Source: Thermoplasmatales archaeon UBA509 (lineage in GTDB: Archaea; Thermoplasmatota; Thermoplasmata; Thermoplasmatales; Thermoplasmataceae). Taken from it: DNA of 64,000 bases. Positions 1 to 8,540 of the stretch are shown piece by piece. Each line of letters opens with the position of its first letter. The stretch's first letter is position 1. Under the pieces are notes generated by a model, which saw only the letters and a program-made list of their open reading frames with translations, was not told the origin of the DNA and did not search any database. The stretch lies in contig DAJC01000027.1 in the NCBI GenBank assembly GCA_002498845.1, forward strand, positions 40,835 through 104,834, in the 5' to 3' direction. The position numbers and the translations under genes are program-made.

Positions 1-2
1 CT

Positions 3-101
3 GCAGATTCCTCATACGGCCACATGCTCATAGGGAATGATACTAAAATTGTAATAAACCAGAAGCTGAAAATGGCAAAAAATATAATGAATCTTCAGTA
101 A
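3..101 (+). CDS. C-terminal end of an unidentified protein (partial)
   Basis: An open frame enters from the left edge and runs 32 codons to a TAA at 99-101, directly abutting the stop of the convergent peroxiredoxin gene. The tail ends in KMAKNIMNLQ and has no recognisable motif. The abutting stops match the tight convergent gene ends elsewhere in this window, so this is probably the end of a real gene. It is too short to assign a family, and chance openness cannot be excluded. Confidence 0.4.
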   Translation, partial: ADSSYGHMLIGNDTKIVINQKLKMAKNIMNLQ

Positions 102-575
102 TCAGTTCAGCTTTTCAACTTCCTTCTTTATTGCTTCGAAGTCCGGAAGGTTGCCGGCATTTTCAGTTACCCATTTATATTTCACGACTCCATCCTTGCC
201 TATGAGAAATACCGCCCTCTTTGACGCGTGAAATCCCGGTATGTTAAGGAAACTGTCGTAAAGTACGCCGTACTTCTTGCTAACTTCCGTTGTGATGTCA
301 CTGAGAAGCTCAAAGTTCAGTTTATTGGCCTTTGCAAATTCCGATTGGGCAAATGGGGTGTCTGTGCTGACTCCTATGACCTTTGCCTTGAGGTTGTTGA
401 AGCTTGCCATGGAATCACGGAAGGTGCACATTTCCTGGGTGCAGACAGAAGTGAATGCTCCAGGGAAGAACGCAAGCACCACGTTCTGCCCTTTGTAATC
501 TGACAGCTTCTTTTCCTTCAGCGACGCATCAAGCAGTTTGAATTCCGGTGCCTTTTCTCCGACATTTACTGACAT
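102..575 (-). CDS. Peroxiredoxin (AhpC/TSA, BCP/Prx5-like)
   Basis: A thiol peroxidase of 157 residues that reduces hydrogen peroxide and organic hydroperoxides in the cytosol. The thioredoxin-fold core shows FFPGAFTSVC with the peroxidatic Cys45 and a second cysteine at position 50. The CTQEMC spacing is typical of atypical 2-Cys BCP-type peroxiredoxins, where Cys50 could be the resolving residue. An upstream extension of the frame is unlikely to be translated: the ATG at 573-575 follows an AGAGGTAG ribosome site and gives the usual family N-terminus (MSVNVGEKAPEF). The leader upstream contains two palindromes (608-651). The gene stands alone and converges on the partial gene at the left edge. 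Family confidence is high, exact substrate unknown. Confidence 0.93.
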   Translation of the reverse strand: MSVNVGEKAPEFKLLDASLKEKKLSDYKGQNVVLAFFPGAFTSVCTQEMCTFRDSMASFNNLKAKVIGVSTDTPFAQSEFAKANKLNFELLSDITTEVSKKYGVLYDSFLNIPGFHASKRAVFLIGKDGVVKYKWVTENAGNLPDFEAIKKEVEKLN

Positions 576-946
576 ATAACTTCTACCTCTCAATACATAC
601 CATGCACATTGCATCACTTTTGATAATGCAATTCATACGCCCTTTCAGGGCACACATGGTGTTCAAATCATTGCACCAAGACATATAAAGACTTCTAAAT
701 TTTGAGCAGGACAAAGGACTTTGTGCAACCCCCTGATTATGCACCTTAAGAAATGCCATTTCCAATCATTTGCTGATTCATGATACGGAACGATCCCTGT
801 GATCCCCGGATAATGTCACAACGCAAAATTGTGTCTTATTCCCGGGAATCTCAGTTCACCTGTATGGTAAATTGAGCCAGGGATGAATTGACCATCTTGA
901 AAGGGGGCGTGTCGCAATAGCATAAATACCATTTTACGATTCACCC
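576..946. other. 371-base intergenic region between two divergent genes
   Basis: No convincing coding frame. It carries the long leader of the peroxiredoxin gene, with a TATA-like stretch (CTTTATATG on the minus strand) near 680-690, and close to 922-929 an ATAAATAC box serving the divergent dph6 start at 947. The middle (about 700-900) shows nothing I can assign. Confidence 0.5.
608..651 (-). promoter_or_regulatory. Two palindromes in the peroxiredoxin leader
   Basis: ATTGCAT (608-614) and ATGCAAT (626-632) are perfect 7-base inverted repeats. GCCCT (639-643) and AGGGC (647-651) form a second perfect hairpin with a 3-base loop. Both lie between the probable TATA region and the peroxiredoxin start at 575, so they would be in the 5' leader. 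They may be an operator or an mRNA structure; the function is inferred only. Confidence 0.35.
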
Positions 947-1606
947 GTGTTGAAATCAGTATGGCTTCTTTCCGGAGGAAAGGACTCTTTTCTTGCTGCC
1001 GAGACTGCACGGGATCAGGGACATGAGATAGGCTTAGCCTTAACTGTAATACCAGAGGAATTCTCATTGATGTATCATTACCCGAACGCATCAAAAGCTG
1101 AACTTGTGGCCGGAATGCGTGGAACTCCATGGATGAGTGTTTCCGAAGACAGGTTAGCTTCCACTCTAACCGATCTCAGGAAGCAAGGTTATGATGAACT
1201 GATCTCTGGGGCCATTGCCTCGGAGTACCAGAAGACACGTCTGGAAAAATTATGCACTGAAATAGGAATGGTATCATTCACGCCGCTCTGGCACAAAGAT
1301 CAGTCAGACATAATCAGGGAGCTTATACTGAGGGGAATAGGCGCAATTATTGTTTCCGTGTCAGCAGAGGGCTTCACTGAAAAAGATATAGGAAGATCCA
1401 TAGATGATGATTTCCTCAGGGATCTGGAGAGCAGGAACAAGCGCTATGGGATTAACATAGCCGGGGAAGGTGGGGAATATGAAAGCTTTGTGCATTCTGC
1501 ATATGGATGCAGCATAAGCATCAGCCGGTCCCACAAGATATGGGAAGGTTCCCATGGATACCTTATCATAGACGACACTGAGCTTGTTCAGTCAAGGGTT
1601 GTCTGA
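947..1606 (+). CDS. dph6: Diphthine--ammonia ligase (Dph6)
   Basis: Catalyses the last step of diphthamide formation on elongation factor 2: ATP-dependent amidation of diphthine. The 219-residue protein opens with the N-type ATP pyrophosphatase PP-loop SGGKDS at residues 9-14. It has the family block GAIASEYQKTR near residues 88-98 and GEGGEYES at 173-180, all hallmarks of the Dph6/MJ0570 family. Length is normal for archaeal single-domain Dph6. The start is GTG at 947, about 22 bases after an ATAAATAC box, so the mRNA is probably leaderless; TTG at 950 is the alternative. Its 3' end overlaps the convergent winged-helix gene by 19 bases. Confidence 0.9.
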   Translation: MLKSVWLLSGGKDSFLAAETARDQGHEIGLALTVIPEEFSLMYHYPNASKAELVAGMRGTPWMSVSEDRLASTLTDLRKQGYDELISGAIASEYQKTRLEKLCTEIGMVSFTPLWHKDQSDIIRELILRGIGAIIVSVSAEGFTEKDIGRSIDDDFLRDLESRNKRYGINIAGEGGEYESFVHSAYGCSISISRSHKIWEGSHGYLIIDDTELVQSRVV

Positions 1607-2175
1607 ACATTGTCCTGATCAGCAGGCGAGAAACGTTTCAGATCCATTGAGATATAGATGATCTCCCTGAGTATTCTCATTAATCTGGACAGGTCCCTGG
1701 TCTCTGGCTCCATCATTGTGTTGGACTGCGGTATCTTTATTCCCTGGTCGCCCAGTTTCTCGATCATTTCCATTTTTTTTGGAGACATTACCTTCCTGTA
1801 ATCCCTTGCTGGATCCACGTTGCAACGCTCCAGCTCCCTGGCAAATATGGGTCTGTTGAACAGGTAGTTAAGCACGAGGAGTGCGTCACCCCCCGAATCT
1901 TCACTCCCTGTTCTTGTTACTGCCAGGCCAACAAGATCATAGATATCGCGGCTTCCGTTCTGGTTGATTGAATAAATCCTTGAAGGTTTTATCTCCTTCT
2001 CACGCAGGAAACCGGAATCCACCATTGCCTTGAGATACCCCGTAAGGACCAGGCGATGTAGAGATCTCCCCTTTTCCTCAAGAGATTTCTGGAGCCCTGA
2101 TATTGACTTTTCCTCGGTGGTGAGGTCGGAGATAATATCGTCCTTCAGCAGCCTTTCAGTATGAAGAGAGTTCAT
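1588..2175 (-). CDS. Winged-helix DNA-binding-like protein, conserved hypothetical
   Basis: A 195-residue soluble protein. Residues about 25-75 look like a winged helix (alternating helices, then FLREKEIKPSRIYSINQ as a wing), so a transcriptional or chromatin role is possible. The C-terminal half has no motif I recognise. The start ATG at 2173-2175 overlaps the purB stop in an ATGA arrangement, so translation is coupled to purB and a further upstream start is unlikely. It converges on dph6 with a 19-base overlap. The link to purine synthesis is only by position. Confidence 0.6.
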   Translation of the reverse strand: MNSLHTERLLKDDIISDLTTEEKSISGLQKSLEEKGRSLHRLVLTGYLKAMVDSGFLREKEIKPSRIYSINQNGSRDIYDLVGLAVTRTGSEDSGGDALLVLNYLFNRPIFARELERCNVDPARDYRKVMSPKKMEMIEKLGDQGIKIPQSNTMMEPETRDLSRLMRILREIIYISMDLKRFSPADQDNVQTTLD

Positions 2176-3536
2176 GTGTTTCCACCATCCTTTCCAGCAC
2201 TGATAATGAGGGTTTCCTCGAGTACCCTTTCGCATATCCTGGAGGCACTTCCAGTGAATGTTCTGGGGTCGGCAAGTCCCTTCTCAACACCCCGGGGAAG
2301 CCTTTTAAGGTAGCCCCCATCCTTGAGTGTCTTCAATAGCGACGAATGTGTTGCGTGTGCCCTCATGGCAGCCTCCCTCACCAGTTCATGCGCCTCCTGG
2401 CGTGGAACCCCTGCCCTGGTCATTTCCGAAACCAGCCTTTCGGAAAGGACAAAATCATCATCCATGAGATTCTGCAGCATCCTCTCAGGAAAGACAAGCA
2501 GAGTTTCAAGAATCTCGGCCATCTTAACCATTGCATGGTCCGAAAGGATGCATACGTATGGAATTATGAACCTTTCTGCAGCACTGTTTGTAAGGTCACG
2601 TTCATGCCAGGTGACAGCCCCCTCGTATTCAGGTATTATGAAACTCCGGACAAGACGCGAGATACTGCAAACGTTCTCGGAATTGATTGGGTTGACCTTG
2701 CTGGGCATTGAGCTCGATCCAACCTGCTTTTCCATATCAAAAAATTCAGAAACCTCACCAATCTCTGGTCTCTGCAGGTTCCTGATCTCTGTGGCAACCT
2801 TCTCAAGCGAAGTCACTATGCCATTGATGACAGACAAGAACTCGATGTACCTGTCTCTATTGACAACCTGAGATGATGCGCTTTCCGGAGCAAGCCCAAG
2901 CAACTCCATAACCCGGTCCTGAATTTCAAGTGCTGCGTCTCCAAGGGCTGCGCCTGTTCCAACTGGTCCCATTATCTTACCGGCAAGTATCCTCTTTCTT
3001 GTTTCTTTCACTCTTATAACGTGCCGGTTCATCTCTGAGAGATAAACAGCCATCTTCAGTCCGAATGTGATTGGACTGGCGTGTTGCCCGTGGGTTCTTC
3101 CAAGCATTACTGAATCCTTGTGCTTCCTTACAAGTGAGGACATAGCATTCTGAATCCTTGAAAGATCATCCTGGAGGTAAGCATAGAACTCCTGTATCTG
3201 CAGGGCTGTTGCTGTATCTATTATATCGTTGGAAGTGACTCCAAAATGGACATAGCTTGCACCTTCATGGCATTTCTCGGTGAGTGCCTTCACCATTGCC
3301 ATAATATCATGCTTTATTTCAGCCTCTATTTCCCTGACTCTCTGCACTTTAACAGCGTTGGAATCCACAACATTCACTATGTCAATGTAAGCTTCTCTGG
3401 GAATCAGGTTATGCTCTGATTCTGCCTGGGCCAGGAATTTTTCAACTTTCAGCATATGGCGAAGCTTTGACTCCTCAGAAAATATGGATTTTACGGCATC
3501 TCTGCCATATCTGTATTCTATGGGTGATATCGACAC
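2172..3536 (-). CDS. purB: Adenylosuccinate lyase
   Basis: Cleaves SAICAR to AICAR and adenylosuccinate to AMP, releasing fumarate, in purine synthesis. The 454-residue protein is full length for the fumarase/aspartase superfamily. It shows TSNDI at 101-105, the catalytic histidine block GRTHGQH at 146-152 and the superfamily signature GSSSMPSKVNP at 273-283 with the catalytic flexible-loop serines. First gene of a two-gene operon with the winged-helix gene (ATGA overlap). purC, another purine gene, lies separately at 17.8 kb. A TTTTTA box about 25 bases upstream suggests a leaderless start. Confidence 0.97.
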   Translation of the reverse strand: MSISPIEYRYGRDAVKSIFSEESKLRHMLKVEKFLAQAESEHNLIPREAYIDIVNVVDSNAVKVQRVREIEAEIKHDIMAMVKALTEKCHEGASYVHFGVTSNDIIDTATALQIQEFYAYLQDDLSRIQNAMSSLVRKHKDSVMLGRTHGQHASPITFGLKMAVYLSEMNRHVIRVKETRKRILAGKIMGPVGTGAALGDAALEIQDRVMELLGLAPESASSQVVNRDRYIEFLSVINGIVTSLEKVATEIRNLQRPEIGEVSEFFDMEKQVGSSSMPSKVNPINSENVCSISRLVRSFIIPEYEGAVTWHERDLTNSAAERFIIPYVCILSDHAMVKMAEILETLLVFPERMLQNLMDDDFVLSERLVSEMTRAGVPRQEAHELVREAAMRAHATHSSLLKTLKDGGYLKRLPRGVEKGLADPRTFTGSASRICERVLEETLIISAGKDGGNT

Positions 3537-3673
3537 ATGGGTTTATTGGCATGATGTCCTAAAAACTTTCCAGAGGAGTGATCTGGTGGCTGATAAATCC
3601 AAACGTATTGGCATGAAACTTTTCCGTACAGATTGACTCTGCAGATAATTAATTAAGGCACAAGTACAATCAC

Positions 3674-4651
3674 ATGGTGTTGAAAGTTCCCAGATTTGCC
3701 AGAATAAAGCCTGATGGTCAGGATAATGCAGTTGCTGAGATCATAGGGACGATCCTTCTCATAGCAGTTGTTATAGTTGCATTTACTGGATTTCTTGCAT
3801 GGTATATCCCAACCACAACAGCATCCAATGAAAGCAGTTTCCAGATCAGTGAAAGAACCGCGTTTTCTGACCTGGTTTCCCAGATGCACTCTCCGCAGTC
3901 AGGAAACGGATCAACCATAACAGAGACAATTCCAATGGGAATAGGCGGAGCTCCTCCATTTGAGCCTGCAACAGACACTTCCTTGTCCATATATTCATCC
4001 GGGGCATCATACTATTCTCAGCTTTCAGTGAATTTCTCATATACGGTCACGAATTCATCGGCTTCCAGGACTGTATATGTGCAGCAAAATATCACAACAG
4101 CAGGGGAGGTTCAATCCGGAAGCCAGATGCAGTACATAACTGCGATAAATTATATAATAGAAGATGGAGCACTCCTGGAATCCTATGGATCATCACAACC
4201 AGCCTCGTTCCTTGGACCGCTGCCAATTACTGTGACACCATCGACCCTTGGAATGGATATTTTCGGCATATCCGGGCACAACGAAACATTTTCCGGCACC
4301 AGTCCGGCAACTCTCTCCTTCATGATCTCCAATGGGCCGCAGATTTCACTTTCCAACAATAGCCTCTCGGTTTATTCCGGGCAGATTGTCGCAGTATCAA
4401 ACATAACGCTGCATTCCATGTCGTACAGTATAAACAGTACTTTCTATGAAACGTGGAACCATGCTCTGTATGTGCAATTCAACAATTCACTTGCCAGTTA
4501 TGCCTTCACCAGCAGTCTCTCTTCATGGAATTTTACCGGAGTGAATATGGCTGCGGGCGTTGCCAGTGGGGCTGTCCATATTTATCTGGTCAAGCCTGTG
4601 CATCTACAGTCATTGAATATCAGGGAAATTGGGCTTATACAGACAATATGA
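3674..4651 (+). CDS. Archaeal type IV pilin-like surface protein
   Basis: A 325-residue protein with a short charged N-terminus followed by AVAEIIGTILLIAVVIVAF (about residues 19-37), the hydrophobic segment of archaeal type IV pilins (PF07790-like), probably processed by a class III signal peptidase near the charged/hydrophobic junction. The remainder is rich in Ser, Thr, Asn and Tyr with many N-x-S/T sequons, as in secreted glycosylated archaeal proteins, and contains no other domain I recognise. It is far larger than a minimal pilin, so it may be a minor pilin or adhesin. The pilus ATPase/TadC operon lies at 25-29.6 kb. A TTAATTAAG box about 25 bases upstream supports this start. Confidence 0.8.
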   Translation: MVLKVPRFARIKPDGQDNAVAEIIGTILLIAVVIVAFTGFLAWYIPTTTASNESSFQISERTAFSDLVSQMHSPQSGNGSTITETIPMGIGGAPPFEPATDTSLSIYSSGASYYSQLSVNFSYTVTNSSASRTVYVQQNITTAGEVQSGSQMQYITAINYIIEDGALLESYGSSQPASFLGPLPITVTPSTLGMDIFGISGHNETFSGTSPATLSFMISNGPQISLSNNSLSVYSGQIVAVSNITLHSMSYSINSTFYETWNHALYVQFNNSLASYAFTSSLSSWNFTGVNMAAGVASGAVHIYLVKPVHLQSLNIREIGLIQTI

Positions 4652-4737
4652 TTGTTATACCTGATAAATTGTCATCTGTCTAAAATATTACCTGATAAAA
4701 AACCTTAAAAATAGCAGAAAGCTACCAATTGGATTGA

Positions 4738-6336
4738 ATGTATCAGGAAAAGTATGAACTTACAATAGGAAAGATATTTGCGGCCGCAGTCAGGAACAAC
4801 CCTGAACAGATAATTTCCTACAAGGGAGAGGAAAGGGTAACCTACAGGGAATTCATGGAACGGGTTGAGAAGATTGCCCGCGGGCTGGTAAAGCTTGGCC
4901 TGAAGAAGGGTGACAGGGTTGCAGTGCTGGACTGGGACACCATCAGGTATCTGGAAGCATATTACGCAGTTCCAATGGCAGGCGGTGTCCTTCATACGGT
5001 CAACATAAGGTACCCTCCTGAACTGATTTTCTATACCATGCAGCATGCTGAGGACCGGTTTGTCATAATAAGGGATGAGTTCATACCGCTCATAGAAAAG
5101 AGCGTTCAGCTCTTTGACTTTGTAAATAAATGGATAGTTTCATCTGACGGTCCAAAGCCTGCAATGATGCTTCCCGAAGCACTTGTATACCAGGATCTCC
5201 TCAGCGGAGTTGAAGGCGTTGCACTGCCTGAGGTCAGCGAGGACGATGTGGCCACAACATTCTACACATCGGGCACAACCGGTCTGCCAAAGGGTGTTCT
5301 TTTCACGCACAGGCAGATCGTGCTTCATACAATGGCAATGATCTCAGGGCTCTCTGACGAACCCATAAACCTCAAGAGTACAAGCCCAATAATGCCAATT
5401 GTTCCAATGTTTCACGTTCACTCATGGGGCGTTCCATACATGGCAATAATGAAGGGACAGAAGTATGTGCTTGCAGGCAGGTACGACTTTGACAGGATGC
5501 CTGAGATAATGGAGAAGGAAGGTGTCAAGGTGAGCCTCATGGTGCCATCCATCCTATACATGCTCATGTCCAGCAAGAACAGCCAGAAACTGAAGAATCT
5601 TGATCTGAGAGTGGTTGTTGGGGGAGGGGCCCTCTCGTCCGGGCTTGCACAGATGGCAGATTCATTCGGGATCAAGGTGATTTCAGGATATGGCATGTCT
5701 GAAACAGCGCCTGTTCTCACCCTTGCAACTTACAACCAGAAACTCGATTCCATGGACGAAAAAAAGAAGATAGAATACCGCACCAAGACAGGCATACCCA
5801 TACCGCTTGTGGAAATCAGAGTTGTGGACTCAGATGGGAAAGAAGTAAAGCATGATTCGAAGTCCATAGGCGAGATAATAGTCCGTTCTCCCTGGCTCAC
5901 GAGGGAGTATGTTAAGGACGAGGATAATACCAGAAAGCTGTGGAAAGATGACTGGATGCATACAGGTGATCTGGCGGTTGTGGACGATCTTGGATATCTC
6001 TCCATTGTTGACAGGGAAAAGGATGCGGTCAAGTCAGGAGGGGAATTCATTCCCACTATAATACTTGAAGATGTGATCAGCACCTATCCGGGCATAGCTG
6101 AGGCTGCAGTTGTGGCCAAGCCAGACAAGAAATGGGGTGAAAGGCCGGTGGCATTCGTATCGGGGCTGAAAAAAGTGGAACCACAGAAGATTGTAGACCA
6201 CATGATGAAATATGTGGAATCAGGGAGGATAGCAAAATTCTGGATTCCAGATGAGTTCATTCCGGTTGATTCATTCCAGAAGACAAGCACCGGCAAAATT
6301 GATAAAAAGCCCCTCAGGGCGCGTTTTTCGCCGTAA
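4738..6336 (+). CDS. Acyl-CoA synthetase (AMP-forming), medium/long-chain type
   Basis: Activates a carboxylic acid with ATP to acyl-AMP and then acyl-CoA. The 532-residue ANL-superfamily enzyme has the P-loop motif YTSGTTGLPKG near residue 178, a YGMSET motif near 320, the TGD motif near residue 405 and the C-terminal catalytic lysine in TSTGKIDKK near 522. Layout resembles AlkK-like medium/long-chain fatty acyl-CoA ligases. It stands alone; the divergent/convergent neighbours are not lipid genes. Its 3' end overlaps the convergent epimerase gene by 23 bases. A CCTTAAAAATAG box about 25 bases upstream fits a leaderless start. The chain length of the substrate cannot be read from the sequence. 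Confidence 0.88.
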   Translation: MYQEKYELTIGKIFAAAVRNNPEQIISYKGEERVTYREFMERVEKIARGLVKLGLKKGDRVAVLDWDTIRYLEAYYAVPMAGGVLHTVNIRYPPELIFYTMQHAEDRFVIIRDEFIPLIEKSVQLFDFVNKWIVSSDGPKPAMMLPEALVYQDLLSGVEGVALPEVSEDDVATTFYTSGTTGLPKGVLFTHRQIVLHTMAMISGLSDEPINLKSTSPIMPIVPMFHVHSWGVPYMAIMKGQKYVLAGRYDFDRMPEIMEKEGVKVSLMVPSILYMLMSSKNSQKLKNLDLRVVVGGGALSSGLAQMADSFGIKVISGYGMSETAPVLTLATYNQKLDSMDEKKKIEYRTKTGIPIPLVEIRVVDSDGKEVKHDSKSIGEIIVRSPWLTREYVKDEDNTRKLWKDDWMHTGDLAVVDDLGYLSIVDREKDAVKSGGEFIPTIILEDVISTYPGIAEAAVVAKPDKKWGERPVAFVSGLKKVEPQKIVDHMMKYVESGRIAKFWIPDEFIPVDSFQKTSTGKIDKKPLRARFSP

Positions 6337-7102
6337 ACTCCTTCCTGAGGGCCTCAACTACCTCTTCGATGCCCTTCCTGAGGGGCGTCGGGTCCTTTAT
6401 GAGGGGATTGGCTGCAACAAGCTCGGACGCCTCCGGAAGCACGTAGTCTTCATGGTGGGTCTTTATTTTTCTTCCGGTCACATCTTCCACAAGCTTCAGG
6501 AGACTGTTCACGGAAGTTCCAATGCCACTTCCAATCTCATGATACCCCTCCTGCACTTCACCGTCTATTATCATTTTGATTGCCCTGACAACATCTCTGA
6601 CATGGATGAAATCCCTTACATTGTTGCCATCACCGTAGATAACCGCCTCTTCGCCCTTCAGTGCAGCCTTTGCGAACAGAAATACAGCACCTTTCCTGCT
6701 GGTTGGGCCATAGATGTTAAAGAATTTCATTACATGCCTCTTCGTTCCATACATGGTGTGATAAAGCTCTATCCACTCAACTGTCTGCTTCTTTGAAAGA
6801 GAATACGGATTTGTGGCCTCCATGACTGATCCTGATGTGGGGAATATGAATGTTGCCCCATTTTTCCTGCAGTATTCAAGCATCCTGAGTGAGAATACCA
6901 TGTTGTCATCAAAATACTCAAATGGTTTCTCTTTGGACATCCTGATAAGAGTCCTGGCTCCCATGTGCACTATATAATCATATTTCCTGTCAACAAACTG
7001 GTCACCAATATCAATACCGCTGACATCATAACCCTGAGCCTGTAATGTACTGAATACCTGGCTTCCAATGAATCCTCTGTGGCCTGTAACAAGTATCTTC
7101 AT
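6314..7102 (-). CDS. NAD-dependent epimerase/dehydratase (extended SDR)
   Basis: An extended short-chain dehydrogenase acting on a nucleotide sugar. The N-terminus MKILVTGHRGFIG holds the GxxGxxG NAD-binding loop. A Ser-Tyr-x3-Lys catalytic set is visible as TSGS then NPYSLSKKQ, and FFNIYGP plus YGDGNNVRDFIHVRDV are typical of UDP-glucose 4-epimerase-like enzymes. About 262 residues, slightly short for UDP-sugar epimerases. I chose the ATG at 7100-7102; a second ATG two codons upstream (7108) is equally possible. Divergent from a processive glycosyltransferase, so a joint role in surface polysaccharide or glycoprotein glycan synthesis is inferred. Confidence 0.85.
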   Translation of the reverse strand: MKILVTGHRGFIGSQVFSTLQAQGYDVSGIDIGDQFVDRKYDYIVHMGARTLIRMSKEKPFEYFDDNMVFSLRMLEYCRKNGATFIFPTSGSVMEATNPYSLSKKQTVEWIELYHTMYGTKRHVMKFFNIYGPTSRKGAVFLFAKAALKGEEAVIYGDGNNVRDFIHVRDVVRAIKMIIDGEVQEGYHEIGSGIGTSVNSLLKLVEDVTGRKIKTHHEDYVLPEASELVAANPLIKDPTPLRKGIEEVVEALRKEFTAKNAP

Positions 7103-7177
7103 GGTCATAAATATCAATGTTGCTGTTATTTTTTTGTGTGTTTTCTCCCTAAATGATGCAGGACTGTACCTATAAGG

Positions 7178-7185
7178 TTTAATAT
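7178..7185 (+). promoter_or_regulatory. Box A (TATA) of the glycosyltransferase gene
   Basis: TTTAATAT centred about 24 bases before the GTG start at 7205. This is the spacing expected if transcription begins at the start codon, and it supports the GTG rather than an internal ATG. Confidence 0.5.
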
Positions 7186-7204
7186 TGCCCATCAATCGAT
7201 TGTC

Positions 7205-8425
7205 GTGTTATATAGTCTTATCCTCATTGTAATTTCCGCCCTAACGGGCATTTCTGTCATATATTACGTTCTGAACTCGTACAGTTCATTGAAGTATTCT
7301 GGCGTAACACATCCGGAGAATGTGGATCTGAGCAAGGTTACCATCGCAATGCCTGTGTACAACGAGGATGTGGATGTTTTCAGGGAATCAATAGAGTCAG
7401 TGGCAATGCAGGGATGTAAGTTTGTTGTGGTTGGGGACTCAAGTGATGAACCTTACCGTTCAATTGTGGAAAAGGCTGGAGGGAAATTCATCCTTCAGGA
7501 AATTAGGGTAGGCCAGAAAAAAGCAATTTCCAGGGCATTTGATTTTGTTCATACAGAATTTGTCCTTCTTGTGGACAGCGACACTATTCTTCCACTCAAT
7601 GCGGTGGCCAGCATGCAGAGCTATTTCGACAGCACAGTTGGCGGTGTTGGCGCCAACATAGGCATAAAGAAGACCGGATCAGCAGTGGCATATGCATCTG
7701 AATTCATAGAAAGATCAAGGGAGGTGGTGTTCAGAGCCATGTCTGCACACGGTAATGTGATGAATCTGGATGGTGCGTGTGTGATGTTAAGAACTGAACT
7801 TGTCAGGCCTTTCATTAAATCCGATGAGTTCCTGGAATTCAAGTTATTTGGCAGACCAAGCGTACTTGGAGAAGACTGGCTCATCACCGGATATATAATC
7901 AATAAAGGATATCGGGCTGTCAAGGATTACAGCACGAGAGTGGAAAGCTATCCGCAGAAAGATGCCAGAAAGTTCCTTAAGCAGAATGTAAGATGGGCAA
8001 GATCAGGATGGATACGTTTTGGTCGCGAACTCATGGATGGAACCGCCACAAGGGCCGGGAAATTCTACACATTCGAACTCATATACACTTATCTGCTTCC
8101 AGTAATTGTTCTGGGATTTGGGATTTTCAGGTTCTTTGCCTTTTTCCAGGCCAATCCGGGTGCACTCCATTTCATGAATATAGTTGACGACATACTGCTC
8201 ATAAGGCCGTCAGATGTCGGATATCTCATCTACACCAAGCTCACAATAACTTTTGCTAACATTTCAGGTTCAATGATATTTCTGGGTGCAGTAATAACCC
8301 GCATGAAAGGGGAAAAGCTCAAAACAATTGCATTCGGCGCACTGGGGCTCCTGGTGCTGTTTGTAACAAACATTTACGGCATATTTACTTTCTGGAAGAG
8401 CGGAAATCACTGGCTCACCAGATAA
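7205..8425 (+). CDS. Membrane glycosyltransferase family 2 (processive, QxxRW type)
   Basis: A 406-residue membrane enzyme. One transmembrane helix lies at about residues 2-24. The GT-A domain follows with AMPVYNE at 48-54, the DSD metal motif at 124-126, GEDW at 222-225 and QNVRW at 260-264, the DxD/ED/QxxRW set of hyaluronan/cellulose synthase-like processive glycosyltransferases. Several membrane helices follow from about residue 285 to the end. It probably polymerises a surface polysaccharide from a nucleotide sugar at the cytoplasmic membrane; the sugar is unknown. GTG start set by the upstream box A. Divergent from a sugar-nucleotide epimerase, a plausible substrate supplier. Confidence 0.88.
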   Translation: MLYSLILIVISALTGISVIYYVLNSYSSLKYSGVTHPENVDLSKVTIAMPVYNEDVDVFRESIESVAMQGCKFVVVGDSSDEPYRSIVEKAGGKFILQEIRVGQKKAISRAFDFVHTEFVLLVDSDTILPLNAVASMQSYFDSTVGGVGANIGIKKTGSAVAYASEFIERSREVVFRAMSAHGNVMNLDGACVMLRTELVRPFIKSDEFLEFKLFGRPSVLGEDWLITGYIINKGYRAVKDYSTRVESYPQKDARKFLKQNVRWARSGWIRFGRELMDGTATRAGKFYTFELIYTYLLPVIVLGFGIFRFFAFFQANPGALHFMNIVDDILLIRPSDVGYLIYTKLTITFANISGSMIFLGAVITRMKGEKLKTIAFGALGLLVLFVTNIYGIFTFWKSGNHWLTR

Positions 8426-8540
8426 CCCTACTACCCGAATGGTTCGGCTGAAAAGAGCAAGTATATCCCCGATATTCTTTATTTCCAATCAGGGGGGCTT
8501 TGCAAATCTTAATAGGATTAATAGTATTTATTTGGCATAA

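Noticed and set aside
102-617. Longer peroxiredoxin starting at 617
   Set aside because: The extra 14 residues are not family-like and the AGAGGTAG site precedes the ATG at 575.
6251-6796. 181-codon plus-strand frame
   Set aside because: It is antisense to the epimerase gene, with no family resemblance; a shadow of a strong coding frame.
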